From contig WFMF01000091.1 in the NCBI GenBank assembly GCA_011033025.1, positions 186,001 through 250,000 of the forward strand: 64,000 bases of DNA, written 5' to 3'. Positions 11,201-20,200 of this stretch are shown here, piece by piece (position 1 is the first letter of the stretch; each line of letters begins with the position of its first letter). Under the pieces are notes generated by a model. That model had not been told where the DNA came from, did not search any database, and was given only the letters and a program-made list of their open reading frames with translations. Origin of the DNA: Beroe forskalii. Taxonomy: Eukaryota; Ctenophora; Nuda; Beroida; Beroidae. A program made the translations under genes and the position numbers.

Positions 11201-14200
11201 AAAATCAAACTTGTCCATTGCTCTCCTCTTTCTCCTCAAATATCTCCTTTGCAAAGTTATTATTACTCTCTCTCGAGTGTCTTATAGTTCTTTCTAGATC
11301 TTCATTTCATCTCCTATCATGTAGTATTCCTCAATACCACTTTACAGTGTACACTTAGTGTAAGTATAGTGCGTCGTGACGTCACCCGTCACCCTAGTTA
11401 CGTCACCATGGCAACTACTGTTTGTTCTTGTTTCGTTTCCACAGCGGTTTGCGGAGAGCTGATCCGTCCTGTTTCCTGAAGCTGTCCTGGTGGTTCAGGT
11501 AGTCCGCCGTGGGACGCGTCCTCACGTCCTGCAGAGAAGAAGGGACGTTAGGGAATACTAGAGCAGAGGGGACGTTAGGGAATACTCGAGGAGAGGGTAC
11601 ACTAGGGAATACTCGAGGAGAGGGTACGCTAGGGAATGCTGGGAGAGAGGATACGTTAGAGAATACTGGAGGAGAGGGGATGTTCGGGAATACTGGGGGA
11701 GAGTGGACGTTAGGGAACACTGGGGGAGAGGGGACGCAAGGGAACACTGGGGGAGAGTGGACGTTAGGGAATACTGGGGAAGAGGGGACGTAAGGGAATA
11801 CTAGAGGAGAGGGGGCGTTAGGGAATACTAGAGAAGAGGGGACGTTAGGGAACACTGGGGGAGAGGGGACGCAAGGGAACACTGGGCGAGAGGGGACGTT
11901 ATGGAATACTGGGGAGAGGGGGCGTTAGGGAATACTAGAGGAGAGGGGACGTTAGGGAACACTGGGGGAGAGGGGACGTAAGGGAACACTGGGGAGAGGG
12001 GACGCAAGGGAATACTGGAGGAGAGGGGATGTTAGAGAATACTGGAGGGGAGGGGACGTTAGGGAATACTGGGGGAGAGGGGAGAAACAGTTGTAAACTT
12101 GATTGAGCTGTGGATCATTTTACAGACCGAGGTGCATGAAACTCTTAATAATAAGGCGTAATTCTATGCCTCAGTCCGAAAAGAAGTTTAGCACTTCATT
12201 ATATTCAATGAATTGCTTGCCGGATTATTGATGCCTAAAAATGCCCATTTATTCATATTGCAGTATTTCAGCGAGTGTTTCATTCCACTGAGAAGCAAGC
12301 AGTAGCCAGTAACCCGGCCCTCCTACTTCCCAAAGACCACGTCACAGGTCTGTGAGGGAATTAGGCTCAATGATAAGGCAGGGCACCGCTGGGTTACAGC
12401 CTCAACAGTTCACCCTCGAAACTTAAATTTGATAAACTTGGCTCATCAGCCAAGTAACTACATTTGGCGATAAAACATCACGTGGCCTTGAAATTGCGTA
12501 AATTTGACGCCTGACAGAAATTACGGACGCTTTCCACGAAATTCATGAATTTCATGACGTGCGACGTGCATTGATGATAACTGAAAAATCACGACTTCAA
12601 AACTTCAACGATAAGAAAACACTGGGAAGTCCTTTGGTATTCGTTCATGACAAGGGCCGAGAGCAGGCAGTCTGGCAGTGCAATCACTGAATGCAGCATG
12701 GGGACCAACGCTATTTGTCAAATTCGTCAAAAGACTTGAATCATGACACTGTGAATCTAAATCTTGGCTGTATAATCACATTCGTCGCAATAGCAATGAA
12801 CTGTACGAAAGTTGCTTTTACACCCTCTGTATAATGAAAATGTTCCCTTTCGTTTGAAAATTGATCCTCACATAGTACTATAAAAGTATAAATGTACTTT
12901 CCACCTAACCTAATAACGAAACAAGATAAATTCTACCTAAGAGGGAGTGTCGAAATCCTACTTGCGTGGCTTTTCGATGCTCGGCGTAATTGATTTACAG
13001 CCAGTGAGCCGCGCATGGAAAAGCCATGCATAGAAAAGCCGCGCACGAAGGAGATCGACACTCTCCTGTAATATTGAAACACTCAAAGTACCTTATCCTT
13101 GGAGGCTGCTGCTACTGCGTAGCTGAGAAGCTCGCTCTTCGTTATCTTATCTCCCCGCATCCTGATGACGTCATCAACTATCCTCTCGCTGTACCCCAAT
13201 CTCTTGATGTAGGCTACAAGCTCGGCTCTGTTTCCGCTTGACATCGTGATGTTTACTTGCCTAGAAACATGGGAGGGTTAGAAATTATAAGCAATTGGGC
13301 AGGGTTAGAACTTAGAAATTAAATGTTGGGCAAATGGGCAGGGCTAAAAATTGTAAATATCAGACAAGTCAGCTGGGTTAGAAATTGTCAAATACTGGTA
13401 TTTCAAAACAGTCGGATAACTCCCGAATTTTTAGGAGATAACGGCCCCTAAAGTTGCGACATATTGGGAAATGTTGAGCCGTTAAAACAGCACGTGTCTC
13501 TAAGCTGAAGTTCTACTGCAACACCAAAATGATTAAATAAAAATGAAAACTTCTTTCAACCTTGATATCTGTGTAAATGGATACTCTGCGTCGTATCACG
13601 AGTTAGAAAAGCAATGCTGATAATATCATGGACTCAACTAGACAACAATTGATAGCATTTTACCCCACCCTTGAACTGATAACACACTTCAAACTGGTTG
13701 AGCAATGGACGCACTTGCCACGTACTAAATCTAATTGGGAGCAACGAACGTGACAATGAATTCCTGTTATCTGGATAAGAGTCTGTTCTTAGTCTGGTCT
13801 TGGTCTGTTCTGAGGCTGTGCTGAGTATGTACTGAGTCTGTTCTGAATCTGTACTGAGTGTGTACTGAGTCTCTGCTGAGCCTGTACCCAATGTGTACTG
13901 AGGCTGTACTGAGTCTGTACTGACTGTTGTGAGTCTGTTCTGAGCCTGTACTGAGTCTTTGAAATTCCATTTTGTCTACAGTCTCGCGACGTTCATTTAG
14001 TAGCATTAAAAGTTGTGAAGATGGACAAACCATTGGAATCAGGTGCGAAGCGTAAAAAATATCATGACTGTCTGTTGAAACTATACTTGATTGCAATTTA
14101 TGAAATCAAATCAAAATCTGCATTATTAAACCATGGGGTAAAAATTCTAGTTTTTGGAACTGAATTCTTGCATGCTACTACAGTGAAATAATAGAAAATG

Positions 14201-17200
14201 ATTTAGGAACTAACCTCGGTCAGACCATATGCACAGTGGAAGGGGCTTAGTGTTATCACCTAACCTTTCATATGCCAGATCGAGTGTTCTAATCTCCAAC
14301 GTGTTTAAATTTGAATTTCTATCTAGCTCGATTAAAATATACTCGAACAGTTCAATGTTTGTCCAGCAGCAAGAAAACAGAAAACCCTCGGATGAATTAT
14401 TCCGGCACGCGCCTCAGTTAAATAGGGCCCTGTGCCTGCCGATTCCTCGGAATTACAGTTAACACCGCACGGGAGGTACTTCCGCGGACGAAAAATACAC
14501 TTTGGTTCGTCATCAACGCTCCACTTTAAAAAGTGATTATGATGTCATGAAAGTTAGGGTTAACGACACAGGACATCCTTACATGACTTACCTGGCCCCC
14601 CTGATAAAACTCACGCCTTCCCCTTTCATCTTGAAATGACGTTTGAGAATTTCTCGGAAAATATGTTCGGTTAAAAATACATGGTTCGCGCTCTCAAATT
14701 AGGCGAGCGTGGGTGCTAAAAATAGGCACCAAACATCACCTAATTTTAGCGTATTAGGGGTTATTCTGGGTGGTTTGAGGGGGCAAGTCAAGCACTGCTG
14801 TACGAGGTAGTAGAACTAGAAGTTGGTCGAAAGACGAATGACGTCATTTTCTAAGCTCAAAGTGGAGCGTTTGCGACGTCAAAGCGCCTTGTTGGCGCAC
14901 GGGGATTTTAGTATGGGGGAGAGGCCTAATTTATATTTAGCCTCGCTTATCACCAATACAGACTATGTCACAATGTGTCGATAACGGAATGAGCCCCCAA
15001 ATTAGTTTAACAATTCCGTTAAAAACACCGACCTTATCAAATCTTGGCACTAGTTGTTATGCGGCCAAGGCAGGCCCCGAGTCACTCGACCCAAGTCACT
15101 AGACCCGATTTGTGCGTGATTGCTGATGATATTATGCAAGTAATTCTACAAATAATTCACTTGCACTGAAGGTGTGCTGATTGAAGTTTTGACTCGAGAC
15201 CCGAGGCAGGGCCCTAATAACAAGTTCCGAGTTATAAGAAACAATTTTTTGACTAGACAGTTATTGTATTAGTTAGGGGAAAGGAGGCCCAAGTAACGAG
15301 ACCTTAGTAACGAGGCCCAAGTTAAGTTAAGCAGACGCAAGAAGAAGTACTAACTCCTCAGGAGTTGTGAAAATTGAAGTTTTCATCCGAGATCCTGGGT
15401 TTTTAAGTCCCCAATTTTTGTCCAAATTCTCAGAACTCATGCCATGAAACGTCAGATTAGTTTTTTAACATCATGGTCGTAATTTGACGTGCGTATGTGC
15501 CTGGTCCTAATTGCTTGTACCAGCACCTTGTAATTGTTCATGGTTTATTTACACCATACGCTCTTGCGCATGAAAACTCTGTACCCTAGTCTGCATCACA
15601 GACACACCATTCTTAACCCTGATAATTACGTCACTGGTATAACCCATATTTTATTCAGGTTTATCTGGAGTTTTCCAAATCCAAAGACCCTGCACGCGCT
15701 TTATCAAGTGCTGCCATATGTTCAAAACATCTGGAATTATGCATTAATTGAATTACAATATTACTTCAAATGACACTTCGCGTCTACAAAGCTCACCAGA
15801 TTACGGCTTACGTTTTCCACGTATTGAGCTGCGAAAATATATCATGCTAATTAGATTCTACTGCTTCTTGGAAGGTTGATGATAAAAATAATACCTTGGT
15901 GGAGATATATTTAGAACATTTCTAATGATAAGTCAAGTGATATTGTGGGTGTTTTTGCCAAGTTTATCATATATTTGGCAGCAATTGCAAAGTCATGGCA
16001 GTGGTGTTTTCTGGGAAGGGGTTCTTGTGCTGCTCTCACATGTTTTCAATAATGTCTGTTTAGAGGACACCGCTATTTGTCCGAGTATAAACGAAAACAG
16101 CTTGAATTTTAATTCGGGTTATCGTGAATTTTTTCACTGGTAGACCGGTGTGAAACTGAGAAATATGGAAATTTCAAAGAATTTTAGGGCTGGTTTGTTT
16201 ATTCTCTCTAATTTTAACAGATACTTTCCACCAAGCTTGCGCACGAAAATTAAATTCTGAAAGGTTAACCAACGAAATTTTACTGCAATGTCTTGATTTA
16301 GTGTACGCTGTGTGTAAGCTTAACGCGGTGTTACGCGGTGTTACGGGGTGTAACGTGGCGTTACGCAGATGTGTGCAGATAGCTCCATTGAAGAAGGTTC
16401 GATAAAGACTAGAGCCGCGCAAATTTACAGGTTGCGAGTCATTTTCTGCATAAATTCTATCGAAAGTACTTCGAGATTGCGCGTCTTCATCGAGCCCTCC
16501 GTCAAATTCAATCGAGCGATCTGCACAAATATATGTGTAAAAGATTCTAATGCGTACCAGCGCTTAATTTATGACCTACAATCGGTGCCTGGCTATTGAA
16601 CGAGTTAAGTTCACCATCTCCAGCAATTTAATGATCTACCAGTCTACCCCCTCTCTCAACAGCCGCATCTTTCCGTGAGGACTGCGCGGCAGATGAACGT
16701 AACCCAGGTGTCTCGACCTTTTGAGGCGCGGTGTATTATGCCGCGTCTGGGTGCTTTTTTGCTGCGCGCAAAGTACTTTCAATGCAACGCGCATTAAAAA
16801 AGCACCCAAGCGCCACCGTAACGAATAACGACCTTACTCTTCAGAGCTCTCTTAACCGAATTATCTGATAATTATTTATGCCAAGAATTATTGTTCATTG
16901 CGAACCATTCATTCCCCTTCAGAGCTGCAGCGGTGGAGGCAGGAATGTTCAACTAAACAACAACAACAACGCGAGCTCGCTGCAGAAGCTGCCAGTAAGC
17001 GATGAGACAGTGAACGATAGTATGGACTTCCTCAGCAACCGGAGACCAATCGACGACATGGTCAACCGATACGCCAACAACTCGCCTCAGGTTAGGAAAT
17101 GAATGGTCGTTTCTGACTTCCGATGTTCGAACTTCCGTCATACAATTGAACGATGGAATTGTACGACGTAAGTTCGAACAAAATGAAACTATGGTATTGG

Positions 17201-20200
17201 TACTTTTCTCTGGTACTTATCATGTTTTTCTGCGTTCGTTGTTCTAAAATCCGTCACTTAGTCCGTGTTACATTATATTAAACCAGTTAATTCAGCTTAA
17301 GTTCTAGCGATTTTCTGCTGTTTAGCTATTTCACTTTTCAGTGATGTAGGATGTTACCCTACCCTCCGTCGCGCATAGCGTTTGCTACACGACCCTCCAA
17401 ACTTCCGAGTGTTGCGCGCTAGGGATGGGAGAAATACATCTATTTAAGTGATTTTCTGCAGGTGCAGTCGCCCCTCCGACAGCGATTGGACGACACAAGC
17501 TCGGACCGGACGACGGACAAGTCGTCGCGAGGAGGCCTGTCGTCGCCCAAAGCGGCGTCGCCCGGAAACAAGCTGGCGTCCCTGAGCGGTGAAGCGTCCT
17601 CACCCGTCTCAGAGCAGATATCCGAGCAGATCTCGGAGCACATTACCACGGAGAATTCCAGCCAGTTGGACAATGTTAGTATTGGAAGTGTGTCACGTGA
17701 CCAAGCCGGCACTATTCAATTGTGCCGAGTATAGCTGTAAAAATAGTTACAGCTCCAGGAGGGCCCTACAGGCCGAAGAGCAAATTAACGTCAATAGATT
17801 GCGTTATCATCACGTGATTGTGCGATCACATGATCAGGATTTCTAGTTGCCGCACGAACAAAATTTCCACTGAGAATCTCAAATTTATCTGCTGAGTTTC
17901 TTCCTAAGTTTCTTTCGTAACTTGTGGGTAATTTCCTAAACTTAAAGAATCACGCCCGTGAACGAGCTTCTGGTTTTCGTAAAACCGTCGGCAACCTTAT
18001 CCTTATTAGTCCGCTATCTATCATTATCAATCGAGACAGTTTTCTTTGATGTTTCGCAAGCGAGTACGTATGTTGGCAGTACGCTTGTTCCAATAAAACA
18101 CGTCCACGTTACGAATTATTCCATTATCTCTAGTCCCATGGTAAGTACTGAATGAGATAAGTATCGCATTCTGTTAAATTCTTAGAATTTACACTTCTTT
18201 TCCCTGCTTTAAGTCACGTTTGCTGAAATACAGTGAAAGAACAGAAATTTGAACCGCCCGCAGCCGTCTTTTAATTTTTGTTGAAAAGTCTGATTATTTT
18301 TGATAATGATGCTGGAGAGTTTTCATGTTGATATCACCGTGTCAATATATCACATACGGGCCTGGGCAATGTCCATTGCTGAAAGTAACGGTGGCGTTGT
18401 CAATTCCTTCGTGTGCGGCTTTTCCAGGCGCGGCGTAATCGTGCGCAGCTCATTGGCTGTCAATGTCAGGCAGTGAGCCGCGCGCTATTACGCCGCGCAC
18501 GAAAGAACTGCACACGAAGGAATTCGACACGCTCCTGTAATGCCGAAGCAGAGTAGAAAGGGTGTGCCTTTGTACAATATCCACCTCATACTTTCTGCCA
18601 AGTTGGAAAGGTGCCAAGTTGGAAGGTGGCAACTGCTCTCCAAAGCGGAGGGTCCGCTGTGACCCGCCTGGATCATGGATGTAGATTAAGTAATTAAGTA
18701 ATTAGTCGCTGCTCAAGCATTAATTGAGTGGGGCGACCTCCGAAGCAGTTAAAATGCTGCTATTTTATGTGTTCGGGAAATCCTAGAACTCCCGATCCTA
18801 GGATAGCATACCTTATTGGCCTTTATTTAGCCGGTCTTTTTTAACCGGCCTTTTTTTAACCGGCCCCATGGAGAAAAATCTAATCTTTTTTGAACCGTTT
18901 TAACCGGCCCCTGAGACAAAATTTTTGTATCGGTTACCAGATCAAGTATTTCATGCTCTAAAATGGCCACTAAAACCCACTTATACTTAGTACTTTAGTA
19001 AATTGCATCTAAAGACCCAAATACCGATCTTATTTGATGATACAGGTCATTATCGTGTCATATAATGACGTTCAAGAGAATTTGACACTGTATACTTCAA
19101 GTCAAAAAAGTCAAAAGTTTCCTTTGACCTAGATTGACTGGCCTTTAATTTGACCGGCCCCACTTAACCCGGCCTTTTTTTAACCGGCCCTTCGGACAAA
19201 AATCTCAAAGTCGTTTTTGTCCTTAAGGGCCGGTTAAATAAAGGCCAATAAGGTATGACAGTTCAGTTGATCACTCAATCTGATATTCAGTTTGGCTTGT
19301 TGATCTAGAAGATTTTTAAGTTGTCTTGATAATGATGTGTCTTATTTTCAGACACGAGAGAACGAGGAGTTACACTCCACAAAGGAATGGGAGGAGGAGT
19401 GTAAGAAACTGGATGATAAACTCGACAATATTGGAATAAGTGAGTTGTGCCCTCTTGTTTACTACCTCGTTTATAACCTTTTTCTTATAACATTGGCGGT
19501 TTGAACTGCACTGTGCGCGTCTTCTGTATTCGTGGCGTAAGTTTGCGCGGCGTATAGACATGTGAACAAGTAAAACATTTCTGTGCGCCGCGCACACTAA
19601 AGTCGCGCGAACTGCAGTTCGAACTGTCAGTGTCACCGTTACGCTATTGGTTGTAACCACCTTTTGGCCTCGTCCTGATTGGGTTGTATCGGTCCTTTAC
19701 TCGCTAATATTTGATGCCACATGATATAGAATAGAGTATCTAAGATCTTGCCCCACGGACCGTTTTTTTATGCGATGAACTCTTCAGGCTAGGGTTTATC
19801 AGGTTTATAAAATGTTAGCCGGTTTAATGTTTAAAAACAATTCATAAATCTTGAAATTGGCAACGATTCAAAATTCTGAAAGCAGTTTTTCTTCTTTGGA
19901 TCAAGCTGTTCTGGCATGCAAACTTTGGACAGTCTACTTCTATTGTCGCCGGCTGTTGTGCGATATCAGGTACGCGAGAATGAACGGGGCGATAAAAATG
20001 AACGGGGCGATAAAAAGTGCTCCGTCAGTCGGCTTATATAGGGGGCATTCCATGCCATGTTTGGTATGTTTTACATGTTTGAGGAAAGGCATCTAATCAC
20101 CTAACTCTTTGTTACGAAAGTGAAGAAAATGCTTCCTATTAAGGTAGAGATTAGGGAAATCTTCCACCCTGTCTGTCCACTTCCTCCAATGCGATTAACT

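Larger units (their letters stand above)
8560..12870. repeat. Inverted repeat pair (8560-8790 and 12765-12870)
   Basis: The left arm contains GAAACATTTTCATTATTCTGAG, GGCAACTTTCGTCG and ATTGCTATTGCGACGTATGTG. The right arm has the reverse complement: TCGCAATAGCAATGAAC, GAAAGTTGCTTTTACACCCTC and ATAATGAAAATGTTCCC. They may be the ends of a 4.3-kb element or two oppositely oriented copies of a short repeat. No transposase was seen between them. Confidence 0.6.

Noticed and set aside
11415..11882. 155-codon Pro/Val/Phe/Ser repeat protein on the minus strand
   Set aside because: Only the last 37 residues lie in the exon; the rest is minisatellite upstream of a good splice acceptor.
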